A DNA stretch of 64,000 nucleotides from Mycobacterium sp. IS-1264 (GCF_001954195.1 NZ_MBES01000074.1:62001-126000); one strand, 5' to 3'. Counted from the stretch's first letter, positions 8,587 through 17,654 are shown. The notes: a model not told the origin generated them from the sequence alone. Program-made: numbers and translations.

Positions 8587-9138
8587 GTGACCACCGGGCT
8601 ACCTTCGCAGACGCAGGTGATCGAGCTACTCGGTGAAGAGTTCGCGCGCGCCGGCTATGAGATCGAAGACGTGGTCATCGACAGCCGCGCGCACCCGCCG
8701 CGGATCAGTGTGATCGCCGACGGCGATACTGCACTCGACTTGGACACGATCGCCGCGTTGTCGCGCTCGGCGTCGGCTTTGCTGGACGGCTCGGACCTTC
8801 TCGCCGGCATTCGCGAGCGCTACGTCTTGGAGGTCAGCTCGCCGGGTGTTGACCGCCCGCTGACCAGCGCGAAGCACTTCCGCCGCGCGCGGGGACGCAA
8901 GGTCGAACTGGCGCTGGCGGACGGATCGCGGCTGACCGGCCGCGCCGGTGAGACCCGCGACGAGACGCTGGCGTTGGTGGTCCGCGACGGGCGCGACTGG
9001 GCGGTGCGGCGGATCCCACTCGCCGAGATCGTGAAAGCCGTTGTCCAGGTTGAGTTTTCGCAGCCGCCCCAAGCGGAGTTGGAACTGGCGACTGGGGCCC
9101 TCATGGGGCAGGCCGACAGGACGGAGGCCGAAGCATGA
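8587..9138 (+). CDS. rimP: Ribosome maturation factor RimP
   Basis: A 183-residue cytoplasmic factor needed for 30S subunit assembly. The two-domain layout is visible: the N-terminal part with VIELLGEEFARAGYEIEDV and the conserved LEVSSPGVDRPL near residue 85, followed by the Sm-like C-terminal domain around IPLAEIVKAVVQVEF. The GTG at 8587 has a GAGGAG site 6 nt upstream. The end overlaps the nusA start by 4 bp, giving the standard rimP-nusA pair. Confidence 0.95.
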   Translation: MTTGLPSQTQVIELLGEEFARAGYEIEDVVIDSRAHPPRISVIADGDTALDLDTIAALSRSASALLDGSDLLAGIRERYVLEVSSPGVDRPLTSAKHFRRARGRKVELALADGSRLTGRAGETRDETLALVVRDGRDWAVRRIPLAEIVKAVVQVEFSQPPQAELELATGALMGQADRTEAEA

Positions 9139-10190
9139 ATATCGACATGGCCGCGCTGCACGCGATCGAGGTGGACCGGGGGATCTCGGTCAACGAATTG
9201 CTCGAGACGATCAAATCCGCGTTGCTCACCGCCTACCGGCACACCCAGGGTCACCAGAACGACGCGCGCATCGAGATCGACCGCAAGACCGGCGTCGTCA
9301 AGGTGATCGCCCGCGAGCTCGACGAGGACGGCAACCTCATCAGCGAATGGGACGACACCCCGGAGGGCTTCGGCCGCATCGCCGCCACGACCGCACGCCA
9401 GGTGATGCTGCAGCGATTCCGCGACGCCGAAAACGAGCGCACCTACGGCGAGTTTTCGACCCGCGAGGGCGAGATCGTCGCGGGGGTGATCCAGCGCGAC
9501 AGCCGCGCGAATGCGCGCGGCCTGGTCGTCGTCCGGATGGGCACCGAAACCAAGGCGTCCGAGGGCGTCATCCCGGCGGCCGAGCAGGTCCCCGGCGAGA
9601 GCTACGAGCACGGCAACCGGGTCCGGTGCTATGTCGTCGGCGTCACCCGGGGCGCCCGCGAGCCGCTGATCACGCTGTCGCGGACGCACCCCAATCTGGT
9701 GCGCAAGCTGTTTTCGCTGGAGGTTCCCGAAATCGCCGACGGCTCGGTCGAGATCGTGGCGGTGGCCCGCGAGGCCGGCCATCGCTCCAAGATCGCGGTC
9801 GCCTCCCGCGTGCCGGGCCTGAACGCCAAGGGCGCCTGCATCGGCCCGATGGGGCAGCGGGTCCGCAACGTGATGAGCGAGCTGTCGGGGGAGAAGATCG
9901 ACATCATCGACTACGACGAGGATCCGGCCCGCTTCGTGGCCAACGCATTGTCGCCGGCCAAGGTGGTCTCCGTCTCGGTGATCGACCAGAGCGCCCGGGC
10001 CGCCCGGGTGGTGGTGCCCGACTTCCAGTTGTCGCTGGCCATCGGCAAGGAGGGCCAGAACGCGCGGTTGGCCGCCCGGCTGACCGGGTGGCGCATCGAC
10101 ATCCGCGGCGATTCGCCGGGAAGTTCCGAGGGGCACGCGGAGAACCAGTCCGAACACGGCGCCGGCCATCCGGTGGCACACGACCGCTGA
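9135..10190 (+). CDS. nusA: Transcription termination/antitermination factor NusA
   Basis: A 351-residue RNA polymerase-binding factor. The N-terminal polymerase-binding domain covers about residues 1-105, the S1 domain about 110-185, and two KH domains lie from about 195 to 330 (IGPMGQRVRNVMSEL and LAIGKEGQNARLAARL). The acidic C-terminal repeats of E. coli NusA are absent, as in other actinobacteria. The start overlaps rimP by 4 bp. A hairpin follows 5 bp after the stop. Confidence 0.96.
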   Translation: MNIDMAALHAIEVDRGISVNELLETIKSALLTAYRHTQGHQNDARIEIDRKTGVVKVIARELDEDGNLISEWDDTPEGFGRIAATTARQVMLQRFRDAENERTYGEFSTREGEIVAGVIQRDSRANARGLVVVRMGTETKASEGVIPAAEQVPGESYEHGNRVRCYVVGVTRGAREPLITLSRTHPNLVRKLFSLEVPEIADGSVEIVAVAREAGHRSKIAVASRVPGLNAKGACIGPMGQRVRNVMSELSGEKIDIIDYDEDPARFVANALSPAKVVSVSVIDQSARAARVVVPDFQLSLAIGKEGQNARLAARLTGWRIDIRGDSPGSSEGHAENQSEHGAGHPVAHDR

Positions 10191-10195
10191 CCTGT

Positions 10196-10217
10196 AACCG
10201 CCCCGGCGCGGGCGGTT
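10196..10217 (+). terminator. Hairpin after nusA
   Basis: An 8-bp perfect stem (AACCGCCC with GGGCGGTT) and a 6-nt loop, with no U-tract. It could terminate or attenuate read-through from rimP-nusA ahead of the next candidate promoter at 10240. Confidence 0.55.
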
Positions 10218-10239
10218 CTGACCATTGATCCGGTGACGC

Positions 10240-10245
10240 TAGACT
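10240..10245 (+). promoter_or_regulatory. -10 hexamer before ylxR
   Basis: TAGACT lies 5 nt before the GTG of the YlxR gene and just after the nusA hairpin, suggesting a second transcription start inside the translation-factor block. Confidence 0.45.
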
Positions 10246-10250
10246 GAGCC

Positions 10251-10625
10251 GTGATCCAGCGCGAGCCTTCGGAGTCGGCGCGCGGACGCCCGGGTGGACC
10301 GGTGCGGACGTGTGTTGGGTGCCGAAAGCGAGAGCTGGCCGTCGAACTGCTTCGAGTGGTAGCCGTGTCGGCCGGGAACGGCGAATACGCCGTGATCGTT
10401 GACACGGGGAGTAACCTGCCGGGGCGGGGTGCATGGTTGCATCCCGTACCGCAGTGCGTCCAGCAGGCGATTCGGCGGCGGGCTTTCACCAAAGCGCTGC
10501 GCATCGCCGGTTCACCGGACACGACCGCGGTGGTCGAGCACATAGCGACGCTTCGTGCGCTCGGCTCACCCGGCACCAACAGAAGAGGCAGCAAAGAACA
10601 TGAGCACACCGTGAAGTCCCGATGA
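10251..10625 (+). CDS. ylxR: YlxR-family RNA-binding protein
   Basis: A 124-residue DUF448/YlxR protein. The hallmark RTCVGCRKR lies near residue 20 and PGRGAWLHP near residue 60, followed by the helix with IRRRAFTKALR. Family members sit between nusA and infB in most bacteria, bind RNA or act as nucleoid/RNase P-related factors; the precise role here is inferred. The GTG at 10251 is supported by the -10 hexamer 5 nt upstream. A 67-bp gap to infB contains the infB ribosome binding site. Confidence 0.88.
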   Translation: MIQREPSESARGRPGGPVRTCVGCRKRELAVELLRVVAVSAGNGEYAVIVDTGSNLPGRGAWLHPVPQCVQQAIRRRAFTKALRIAGSPDTTAVVEHIATLRALGSPGTNRRGSKEHEHTVKSR

Positions 10626-10692
10626 CAATGCGTCATAGCTAAACCCGAGGCGCGGCCGCCCCACGACTGTCGCCTCATAGACAGGAGAAGTA

Positions 10693-13407
10693 GTGGCAGG
10701 TAAGGCCCGCGTACACGAGTTGGCTAAGGAACTCGGTGTCACCAGCAAGGAAGTCCTCGCCCGGCTGAATGAACAGGGCGAATTCGTCAAATCCGCGTCG
10801 TCGACCGTAGAGGCGCCGGTGGCTCGCCGGCTGCGCGAGTCGTTCGGCGGAGGCAAACCCGCCGCGGAAAAGGCCCCGGCCAAGGCCGCAAAGGCCGCCA
10901 AGGCCCCCGACCAGGCGCTGGACCAGGCCCTCGACAAGGCGATCGACAAGTCCGCCGGTAACGGCGAAGCCACCGCGACCCCTGCCCAGCCCGCCGCCAA
11001 GGCGTCCCCGGCCGCGGCGGCGGAGGCGACTGCGCCACCCGCGCCGCCGGCGGGCCAGCCGAAACCGCCGGCCCCGGGCCAACCGGCGACCCCTGGGATG
11101 ACGCCGGGACCGCGTCCCGGTCCGGCGCCGAAGCCGGGCGTGCGCACCCCGCGCGTCGGCAACAACCCGTTCTCGTCGGCGCAACCCGTCGACCGGCCCA
11201 TCCCGCGTCCCATGGCGCCGCGTCCCGGCGCGGCCCGGCCCGGGGCACCGCGCCCGGGCGCGTCGCCGGGCAGCATGCCGCCGCGTCCCGGCGGCGCCGG
11301 TGCGCAAGGCCGTCCGGCGCGCGCCGGTGGTCCGCGTCCCGGCGGCGGCCGGCCCGGTGGGCCTGGTGGCGGCCGCGATGCCGGTGGCGGTAACTACCGC
11401 GGCGGCGGAGGCGGCGTCGGAGCGGCACCTGGAGGCGGCGGTTTTCGAGGCCGTCCCGGCGGCGGCGGTCGTCCCGGGCAGCGCGGCGGCGCGGCCGGCG
11501 CATTCGGCCGTCCCGGCGGTGCGCCGCGGCGTGGTCGCAAGTCCAAGCGGGCGAAACGCGCCGAATACGAGAACATGCAGGCGCCGGTCGTCGGTGGCGT
11601 GCGGTTGCCGCACGGCAACGGCGAGACGATCCGGTTGGCCCGCGGGGCCTCCCTGTCCGACTTCGCCGAGAAGATCGACGCCAACCCGGCCGCACTGGTG
11701 CAGGCGCTGTTCAACCTCGGCGAGATGGTGACGGCCACCCAGTCGGTGGGCGACGAGACGCTCGAGCTGCTGGGCAGCGAGATGAACTACGTCGTGCAGG
11801 TCGTCAGCCCCGAGGACGAAGACCGCGAGCTGCTGGAGTCGTTCGACCTGACCTACGGCGAGGACGAAGGCACCGAGGAAGACCTGCAGACGCGTCCGCC
11901 GGTGGTGACCGTGATGGGTCACGTCGACCACGGTAAAACCCGGCTGCTGGACACGATCCGAAATGCCAGCGTCCGCGAGGCCGAGGCGGGTGGCATCACC
12001 CAGCACATCGGCGCCTACCAGGTTTCCGTCGACCTCGACGGCGCCGAGCGGCTGATCACCTTCATCGACACCCCGGGTCACGAGGCGTTCACCGCCATGC
12101 GTGCCCGCGGCGCCAAGGCCACCGACATCGCGATCCTGGTGGTCGCCGCCGACGACGGCGTGATGCCGCAGACGGTGGAGGCCATCAACCATGCGCAGGC
12201 CGCCGACGTGCCGATTGTGGTGGCGGTCAACAAGATCGACAAGGAAGGCGCCGACCCGGCCAAGATTCGCGGGCAGCTCACCGAATTCGGTTTGGTGCCA
12301 GAGGAATTCGGCGGCGACACGATGTTCGTGGACATCTCGGCGAAGGTGGGCACCAACATCGAGGCGCTGGAGGAGGCGGTGCTGCTGACCGCGGACGCCG
12401 CGCTGGACCTGCGGGCCAACCCCGACATGGAGGCCCAGGGTGTGGCGATCGAGGCACACCTGGACCGCGGCCGCGGGCCGGTGGCCACCGTGCTGGTGCA
12501 GCGCGGCACGCTGCGCGTCGGCGACTCGGTGGTCGCCGGCGACGCCTACGGGCGGGTCCGCCGCATGGTCGACGAGCACGGCGAGGACGTCGAGGAGGCG
12601 CTGCCGTCGCGGCCGGTGCAGGTCATCGGCTTCACGTCGGTGCCCGGCGCCGGTGACAACTTCCTGGTCGTCGACGAGGACCGCATCGCACGCCAGATCG
12701 CCGACCGGCGCAGCGCCCGCAAGCGCAACGCCCTGGCGGCGCGTTCCCGCAAGCGGATCAGCCTGGAGGACCTGGACTCGGCGCTGAAGGAAACCAGCCA
12801 GCTGAACCTGATCCTCAAGGGCGACAACGCCGGTACCGTCGAGGCGCTGGAGGAGGCCCTGATGGGCATCCAGGTCGACGACGAGGTGGAACTGCGCGTC
12901 ATCGACCGCGGCGTCGGTGGCATCACCGAGACCAACGTCAACCTGGCGTCGGCCTCCGACGCGGTGATCATCGGCTTCAACGTCCGCGCCGAAGGCAAGG
13001 CGACGGAGCTGGCCAACCGCGAAGGCGTGGACATCCGCTACTACTCGGTGATCTACCAGGCGATCGACGAGATCGAGAAGGCGCTGCGCGGCATGCTCAA
13101 GCCGATCTACGAGGAGAACCAGCTGGGCCGCGCCGAGATCCGCGCGATCTTCCGGTCCTCGAAGGTCGGCGTCATCGCCGGCTGCCTGATCACCTCCGGG
13201 ATCGTGCGCCGCAACGCCAAGGCCCGGTTGTTGCGCGACAACATCGTCGTGTCCGACAACCTGACGATCACCTCGCTGCGGCGGGAAAAGGACGACGTGA
13301 CCGAGGTCCGTGACGGCTTCGAATGCGGTATGACACTGGGTTACTCCGACATCAAGGAAGGCGACATCATCGAGTCCTACGAGCTCGTCCAAAAGGAACG
13401 CGCCTAA
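10693..13407 (+). CDS. infB: Translation initiation factor IF-2
   Basis: A 904-residue GTPase that positions initiator tRNA on the ribosome. The N-terminal IF2N helix-turn motif (VHELAKELGVTSKEVLARL) occupies residues 5-25. A long low-complexity Pro/Gly/Arg-rich stretch runs from about 50 to 280, as usual in actinobacterial IF-2. G-domain motifs are GHVDHGKT near residue 409, DTPGHE and NKID near 513, followed by the beta-barrel and C-terminal tRNA-binding domains. The GTG at 10693 has a strong AGGAGAAG site. The stop shares one base with the rbfA ATG. The long reverse-strand frame opposite is a shadow of its codon usage. Confidence 0.97.
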   Translation: MAGKARVHELAKELGVTSKEVLARLNEQGEFVKSASSTVEAPVARRLRESFGGGKPAAEKAPAKAAKAAKAPDQALDQALDKAIDKSAGNGEATATPAQPAAKASPAAAAEATAPPAPPAGQPKPPAPGQPATPGMTPGPRPGPAPKPGVRTPRVGNNPFSSAQPVDRPIPRPMAPRPGAARPGAPRPGASPGSMPPRPGGAGAQGRPARAGGPRPGGGRPGGPGGGRDAGGGNYRGGGGGVGAAPGGGGFRGRPGGGGRPGQRGGAAGAFGRPGGAPRRGRKSKRAKRAEYENMQAPVVGGVRLPHGNGETIRLARGASLSDFAEKIDANPAALVQALFNLGEMVTATQSVGDETLELLGSEMNYVVQVVSPEDEDRELLESFDLTYGEDEGTEEDLQTRPPVVTVMGHVDHGKTRLLDTIRNASVREAEAGGITQHIGAYQVSVDLDGAERLITFIDTPGHEAFTAMRARGAKATDIAILVVAADDGVMPQTVEAINHAQAADVPIVVAVNKIDKEGADPAKIRGQLTEFGLVPEEFGGDTMFVDISAKVGTNIEALEEAVLLTADAALDLRANPDMEAQGVAIEAHLDRGRGPVATVLVQRGTLRVGDSVVAGDAYGRVRRMVDEHGEDVEEALPSRPVQVIGFTSVPGAGDNFLVVDEDRIARQIADRRSARKRNALAARSRKRISLEDLDSALKETSQLNLILKGDNAGTVEALEEALMGIQVDDEVELRVIDRGVGGITETNVNLASASDAVIIGFNVRAEGKATELANREGVDIRYYSVIYQAIDEIEKALRGMLKPIYEENQLGRAEIRAIFRSSKVGVIAGCLITSGIVRRNAKARLLRDNIVVSDNLTITSLRREKDDVTEVRDGFECGMTLGYSDIKEGDIIESYELVQKERA

Positions 13408-13880
13408 TGGCAGATCCCGCTCGGGCGCGCCGGCTGGCCAAGCGGATCAACACGATCGTCGCGTCGGCGATCGAGTTCGAGATCAAGGATCCCGGGCTGG
13501 ACGGGGTGACCATCGTCGACACGAAGGTGACAGCCGACCTGCACGATGCGACGGTGTTCTACACCGTGATGGGACGCACGCTCGACGACGAGCCGGACTA
13601 CGCGGCCGCCGCGGCCGCGCTGGATCGCGCCAAGGGCGCCCTGCGCACCATGGTCGGGGCCGGAACCGGTGTGCGCTTCACTCCGACGTTGACGTTCACC
13701 CGGGACACGACGTCCGACACCGTGCGACGGATGGACGAGTTGTTGGCCCGTGCCCGCGCCGCGGACGCCGATCTGGCGCGGGTTCGGGTGGGCGCCAAGC
13801 CGGCAGGGGAGGCCGACCCGTACCGTGAGACGGGGCTCGACGCTAAGGACACCGGTGACGACGATCAACGCGAAAACTGA
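13407..13880 (+). CDS. rbfA: Ribosome-binding factor A
   Basis: A 157-residue KH-fold protein needed for late 16S rRNA maturation. Typical segments are RRLAKRINTIVASAIEFEIKD at the N-terminus and RFTPTLTF around residue 92; the C-terminal tail is charged and short. The ATG at 13407 overlaps the infB stop (TAATG). The last 26 bp overlap the start of the next gene, an unusually long overlap that still fits the tight operon. Confidence 0.93.
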   Translation: MADPARARRLAKRINTIVASAIEFEIKDPGLDGVTIVDTKVTADLHDATVFYTVMGRTLDDEPDYAAAAAALDRAKGALRTMVGAGTGVRFTPTLTFTRDTTSDTVRRMDELLARARAADADLARVRVGAKPAGEADPYRETGLDAKDTGDDDQREN

Positions 13881-14865
13881 GCTGGCCGATGCCCCGGTTG
13901 CCGGGGTACGCGTCGACGCGGTGCGCGCCGCCGAGTTGCTGGCGGCGGCGACGACGATCGCGGTGGTCTGCCACGTCCATCCCGACGCCGACACCATCGG
14001 TGCGGGGCTGGCCCTGGCCACGGTCCTGGATCGGTGCGGCAAAGAGGTCGAGGTCGGTTTCGCCGCGCCCGAGACGTTGCCGGAGTCGTTGGGGACGCTG
14101 CCCGGCTGCCACCTGCTGGTGCATCCCGACGCGATGCGCCGCGACGTGGATTTGGTTGTGACCGTTGACGTTCCGAGCGCCAAACGGCTCGGTGCCCTGA
14201 TTGACCTGGCCGGCCCGGACCAGCACCTGCTGGTGATCGATCACCACGCTTCCAACGAGGAGTTCGGTACCGCGAATTTCGTCGACCCGTCGGCGGACTC
14301 CACCACGCTGTTGGTTGCCGAACTGCTCGACGCGTGGGGCCAGCCGCTCGATACCGCCGTCGCGCATTGCATTTACGCGGGACTGACGACCGACACCGGG
14401 TCCTTCCGCTGGGCCAGCGCCCGGGCTCACCGGCTGGCGGCCCGGCTCGTGGACGCCGGCGTGAACAACGCCGCGATATCCCGGGCGCTGATGGACACCC
14501 ATCCATTCGCGTGGCTGCCGATGCTGTCGCGGGTGTTGGGTTCGGCGCAGCTGGTGCCCGACGGGGCGGGTGGCCGCGGTCTGGTCTACGTGGTCGTCGA
14601 CAACTCCGAATGGGTCAACTCGCGCCCGGAGGAAGTCGAGAGCATCGTCGACATCGTGCGCACCACGCAGCAGGCCGAGGTGGCCGCGGTGTTCAAGGAG
14701 GTCGACCCGCAACACTGGTCGGTGTCGATGCGCGCCAAGGCCGAGGTGGATTTGGCGGCGGTCGCGTCCGTGTTCGGCGGCGGTGGCCACCGGCTGGCCG
14801 CCGGCTATTCGACGACCGGCTCGGTCGACGACGTCGTCGCCTCGCTGCGCACCGCGCTCGGCTGA
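13855..14865 (+). CDS. DHH/DHHA1 phosphoesterase (NrnA-like oligoribonuclease/cyclic-dinucleotide phosphodiesterase)
   Basis: A 336-residue cytoplasmic enzyme. The DHH-domain metal ligands are visible in CHVHPDADTIGAG near residue 40, VTVDVPS, VIDHHAS near 128 and TDTGSF near 180; the DHHA1 domain ends with GGGGHRLAAGYS. The M. tuberculosis ortholog (Rv2837c) degrades c-di-AMP, pAp and short RNAs. The GTG at 13855 reproduces that N-terminus (MTTIN) and lies inside the rbfA 3' end. In M. tuberculosis the next gene is dinF, which is missing here: the following gene is convergent. Confidence 0.92.
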   Translation: MTTINAKTELADAPVAGVRVDAVRAAELLAAATTIAVVCHVHPDADTIGAGLALATVLDRCGKEVEVGFAAPETLPESLGTLPGCHLLVHPDAMRRDVDLVVTVDVPSAKRLGALIDLAGPDQHLLVIDHHASNEEFGTANFVDPSADSTTLLVAELLDAWGQPLDTAVAHCIYAGLTTDTGSFRWASARAHRLAARLVDAGVNNAAISRALMDTHPFAWLPMLSRVLGSAQLVPDGAGGRGLVYVVVDNSEWVNSRPEEVESIVDIVRTTQQAEVAAVFKEVDPQHWSVSMRAKAEVDLAAVASVFGGGGHRLAAGYSTTGSVDDVVASLRTALG

Positions 14866-14887
14866 TCGGGTTACAGCGCCGGCCGCC

Positions 14888-15310
14888 TCACTTTGTCTTG
14901 GGCATGGCGTCACCCCAATAGGCGAGGACGGCGATGGCGAAGGCAATGAACACGATCGCCAGGCCGAGGGCCGGCCACTTCCACATGACGGTTCGGCGAG
15001 TGGTCCGACGAACGCCGGAGACGATCGCCCCGATGCCCGCCAGCAGCGCGGCAAGAGCGATCCCGCCGACGATGACGCCCGCTCCGCTCCACATGTTGTG
15101 AACGAAGCGCGTCACCGCTGGGCTGTCGCAGTCATCACTGCAAATGGGCATCATCGTCCACAACAAACCCAGCGCCGCGGCGGCGAGCGCCAGCAGGCTG
15201 GCCCCTGCTTGAATTACGAAAAGGGTTATGGTCGCGGCCTTGTCGGCGGTCGATCGCTGCCGGGGAGGCGGCGGAAAGCTCGCACCGTAGGGCGGCCTGT
15301 GAAAGGTCAC
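14888..15310 (-). CDS. Small membrane protein, three predicted helices
   Basis: A 140-residue protein with three hydrophobic segments at about residues 20-48, 73-95 and 107-128, and a Cys pair (CSDDC) in the first loop. It starts at the GTG at 15310, 4 bp after the stop of the enoyl-CoA hydratase gene, so the two are likely cotranscribed. The frame continues upstream to 15427 inside the hydratase gene and is rejected there. I do not recognise a family. The Cys pair facing outside could form a disulfide or bind metal; that is speculation. Confidence 0.7.
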   Translation of the reverse strand: MTFHRPPYGASFPPPPRQRSTADKAATITLFVIQAGASLLALAAAALGLLWTMMPICSDDCDSPAVTRFVHNMWSGAGVIVGGIALAALLAGIGAIVSGVRRTTRRTVMWKWPALGLAIVFIAFAIAVLAYWGDAMPKTK

Positions 15311-15314
15311 GCGC

Positions 15315-16064
15315 CTAGCGCACCTGGGAGCGTCCGCGTTGCAGCACGGCCTCACGGTTGGCGGCGATGTCGTCACCGCTGGTCCGGAATTGCCTGGCCG
15401 CCATCGCTTCCAGCCACAGCCCGGCACTCGTCTGCGAATCGTCGATCCGGTGATAGGACGCCAGCAACGCCCGCACCGCGTCCTGGTTGTTGCCGACGAT
15501 GCTCGCCGCCACCTCGCGGGCGGTGGCCAGCAGCGCCTCGTGCGGCACCACCTCGGTGACCAGCCCGGCCCGCAGCGCGTCGGCCGCCGACAGGTAGTCC
15601 CCGGTCATACTCATCCGCCGGGCCAGGCCGACCCCCACCTTCTGCGGTAACCGCACGCTCAAGCCCCAGGTGGGTAGCAGCCCCACCCGGGCATGGGTGT
15701 CGGCGAAGCGAGCCTGCTCCGAGGCGATCACGATGTCGCAGTACAGGACCAGCTCCAGCCCGCCGGTGACGGCGGCGCCGTTGATGGCGCCGATCACGGG
15801 CTTGGTCATCGCCGGCCACCGCGGTGAGATGTCCGGCAGGGCCGTGACGCTGCCCAGCTCCTTGAGGTCGAGTCCGGCGCAGAACACCGGATCGGTGCCG
15901 GTGACGATGATTACGTCGACGTCCTCGTCCCTCTCGGCGTCGGTCAGGGCACCGAAGAACCGGTCCCGCAGCGCCGAGGACAGGGCATTGCGGGACTGGG
16001 GCCGGTTGAGCGTCAGGGTGCGCACCCGCTCGTCGGTGTCGATCAGCAGGATGTCGTCGGTCAT
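15315..16064 (-). CDS. Enoyl-CoA hydratase/isomerase family protein (EchA16-like)
   Basis: A 249-residue crotonase-fold enzyme, normal length. The oxyanion-hole segments are FCAGLDLKEL near residue 62 and INGAAVTGGLEL near 95. The two Glu of classical hydratases (the Glu144/Glu164 equivalents) are not both obvious, so the reaction may be hydration or isomerisation. Position matches M. tuberculosis echA16. The ATG at 16064 has TACGGT 6 nt upstream. It shares an intergenic region with the divergent DUF2277 gene. Confidence 0.85.
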   Translation of the reverse strand: MTDDILLIDTDERVRTLTLNRPQSRNALSSALRDRFFGALTDAERDEDVDVIIVTGTDPVFCAGLDLKELGSVTALPDISPRWPAMTKPVIGAINGAAVTGGLELVLYCDIVIASEQARFADTHARVGLLPTWGLSVRLPQKVGVGLARRMSMTGDYLSAADALRAGLVTEVVPHEALLATAREVAASIVGNNQDAVRALLASYHRIDDSQTSAGLWLEAMAARQFRTSGDDIAANREAVLQRGRSQVR

Positions 16065-16070
16065 GCCATC

Positions 16071-16076
16071 ACCGTA
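16071..16076 (-). promoter_or_regulatory. -10 hexamer for the enoyl-CoA hydratase gene
   Basis: On the reverse strand TACGGT lies 6 nt before the ATG at 16064, consistent with a leaderless start. Confidence 0.45.
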
Positions 16077-16091
16077 ATCAGGCGCGGCGCC

Positions 16092-16097
16092 TATCGT
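16092..16097 (+). promoter_or_regulatory. -10 hexamer for the DUF2277 gene
   Basis: TATCGT lies 6 nt before the ATG at 16104. The divergent hydratase promoter is only 15 bp away, so the two promoters nearly abut. Confidence 0.45.
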
Positions 16098-16103
16098 TGA
16101 GCC

Positions 16104-16373
16104 ATGTGCCGAAACATCACCGAACTGCGGGGATTGCAGCCCGCGGCCACGGCCGAGGAGATCGCGGCGGCCGCCCGCCAGTACGTGCGCAAGGTCAGCG
16201 GCATCACCCGCCCGTCGGCGGCCAACGCCGAGGCGTTCGAGACGGCGGTGGCCGAGGTCACCGAGACGACGACGCGGCTGCTGCGCGCCCTGCCGCCGCG
16301 GCGCCAGCCACCCAAGACCGTTCCGCCGCTGCGCCGGCCCGAGGTGCTGGCCCGGCTCGGCGGCCCGGTATGA
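16104..16373 (+). CDS. DUF2277 family protein
   Basis: An 89-residue protein. The family signature is seen at the N-terminus (MCRNITELRG) and in YVRKVSGITRPS around residue 28, followed by a helix with Glu/Thr and a basic Pro-rich tail. It is a widespread small cytosolic family with no function known to me. It overlaps the DUF1802 gene by 4 bp (ATGA), so the two are coupled. Confidence 0.8.
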   Translation: MCRNITELRGLQPAATAEEIAAAARQYVRKVSGITRPSAANAEAFETAVAEVTETTTRLLRALPPRRQPPKTVPPLRRPEVLARLGGPV

Positions 16374-16942
16374 CGCTGACCGCCACGGCGCCCGCGCTCA
16401 AGGAGTGGAGCGCCGTCGTGCACGCGCTGCTGGACGGCCGGCAGCGCGTGCTGCTGCGCAAGGGCGGCATCGGCGAGAAGCGCTTCGAGGTGGCGGCCCA
16501 GGAGTTCCTCTTCTTTCCGACCGTCGCGCACAGCCACGCGCAGCGCGTCCGGCCCGAACACCGCGACCTGCTTCAACCGGCGGCCGCCGACAGCACCGAC
16601 GATCACCTGGTGATCCGGGCCGCCGCGAAAGTCGTTGCCGCGCAAGAGGTCAACCGCCCCGACGGGCTTGCGGCCATCGAGGACCTGCACATCTGGACGC
16701 CCGAATCGGTGCGCGCCGATCGGCTCGACTTCCGCCCCAAGCACAAGCTGGCGGTGTTGGTGGTGTCGGTCATCCCGTTCGCCGAGCCGGTGCGCATCGC
16801 CCGCAGCCCCGACTACGCGGGCTGCAAGAGTTGGGTGCAGCTGGCGGTGCGCCCGGATTTGGCGGCGGCGGTGCATGACCCCGTCTATGACGACGCCGCG
16901 CTAGCCGACGTCGCCGTCCGGGTGCGCGACGCCGTTGGCTGA
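16370..16942 (+). CDS. DUF1802 family protein
   Basis: A 190-residue protein starting MTLTATAPALKEWSAV. Visible conserved elements are LLRKGGIGE near residue 28, EFLFFPT near 45, and a pattern of His-rich segments (HSHAQR) after it, typical of DUF1802. It may bind nucleic acid or metal, but the family is uncharacterised as far as I know. It begins within the stop of the DUF2277 gene. It ends 38 bp before the convergent DUF3558-like gene. Confidence 0.75.
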   Translation: MTLTATAPALKEWSAVVHALLDGRQRVLLRKGGIGEKRFEVAAQEFLFFPTVAHSHAQRVRPEHRDLLQPAAADSTDDHLVIRAAAKVVAAQEVNRPDGLAAIEDLHIWTPESVRADRLDFRPKHKLAVLVVSVIPFAEPVRIARSPDYAGCKSWVQLAVRPDLAAAVHDPVYDDAALADVAVRVRDAVG

Positions 16943-16980
16943 CTCGGGGTTGGCTGACGGGTCGGGTAAGCGAGCCCGGG

Positions 16981-17577
16981 CTAGAACTTGTAGTACGGCA
17001 CGAGGTCGTTGGCCCGCTGCAGGTTGGTGGACGGGCAGTCGACCTCGGGGTTGGAGTAGATCGTCGAGTAGTACAGCGCCTGCTGCAGCACCCCGTAGCT
17101 GGTCTTGAACGCCACCATGCAGGAGAAGTACCAGTAGCTGTTGTGATACGTCGGCTTCAGGACCCAGTACGTGGCGGCGCGATGCCCGGCGATGGTGGTC
17201 TCCAGCGCGTCGGGCGGCAGCGACTGTTCGTATTGGCGCCAGATGATGGGCTCGACGGCCAATTGATAATTGCCCGCGTCCAGGTGGCAGCGCAGCCCGT
17301 CCTCGGGCTCCGGCGGGGTGAAGGCCAGCCCGAGCCGCTGCAGGGCATCGAACGGGATGTCCCGGCACGGATCGAACGGGCTCGGGTCGGTGGTTGCCAC
17401 GATCGGGCTCTTCATCGTGGTCTCCGGGGTCTCCATCGGGGCCGCGGTCGAGCGCAGCTCGACGGCCTTGCCCGTGTCCCGCGCGGGCGGGCCGCTGAAC
17501 CAGCCCGCGGTTCCCCCCAGGGCCGCCGCGATCAACGCAGCGACCGCTCCGATCAGTCGCACTCTGGTGAACACCAT
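16981..17577 (-). CDS. Exported DUF3558-like protein
   Basis: A 198-residue protein starting MVFTRVRLIGAVAALIAAALG, an n-region plus hydrophobic segment that serves as a signal peptide or membrane anchor. There is no lipobox Cys at the end of the hydrophobic segment. The mature part contains DPCRDIPFDALQRLG and CHLDAGNYQL, the paired-Cys pattern of mycobacterial DUF3558 proteins. A C-terminal Tyr-rich section includes a further Cys pair. The ATG at 17577 has an AGGGGG site upstream; the frame is open further up to 17661 but that part is charged and Gly-rich. Envelope protein, role unknown. Confidence 0.7.
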   Translation of the reverse strand: MVFTRVRLIGAVAALIAAALGGTAGWFSGPPARDTGKAVELRSTAAPMETPETTMKSPIVATTDPSPFDPCRDIPFDALQRLGLAFTPPEPEDGLRCHLDAGNYQLAVEPIIWRQYEQSLPPDALETTIAGHRAATYWVLKPTYHNSYWYFSCMVAFKTSYGVLQQALYYSTIYSNPEVDCPSTNLQRANDLVPYYKF

Positions 17578-17654
17578 GCCCCCTGATCCGGACCCCCTGA
17601 CGCCTCGGCGATCCCTTGGCGGGAGTGTACAAGTCGGGCCCTCACAGTGAAACG

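Noticed and set aside
11030..11560. Repetitive Pro/Gly/Arg-coding stretch in infB considered as a PE/PPE-type or mobile repeat
   Set aside because: It is the normal low-complexity linker of actinobacterial IF-2, in frame and in its usual position.
10675..13392. A 905-codon open frame on the reverse strand opposite infB
   Set aside because: It is the high-GC shadow of infB codon usage: rich in His/Asp/Val/Leu, no family resemblance, no ribosome binding site, and infB is certain.
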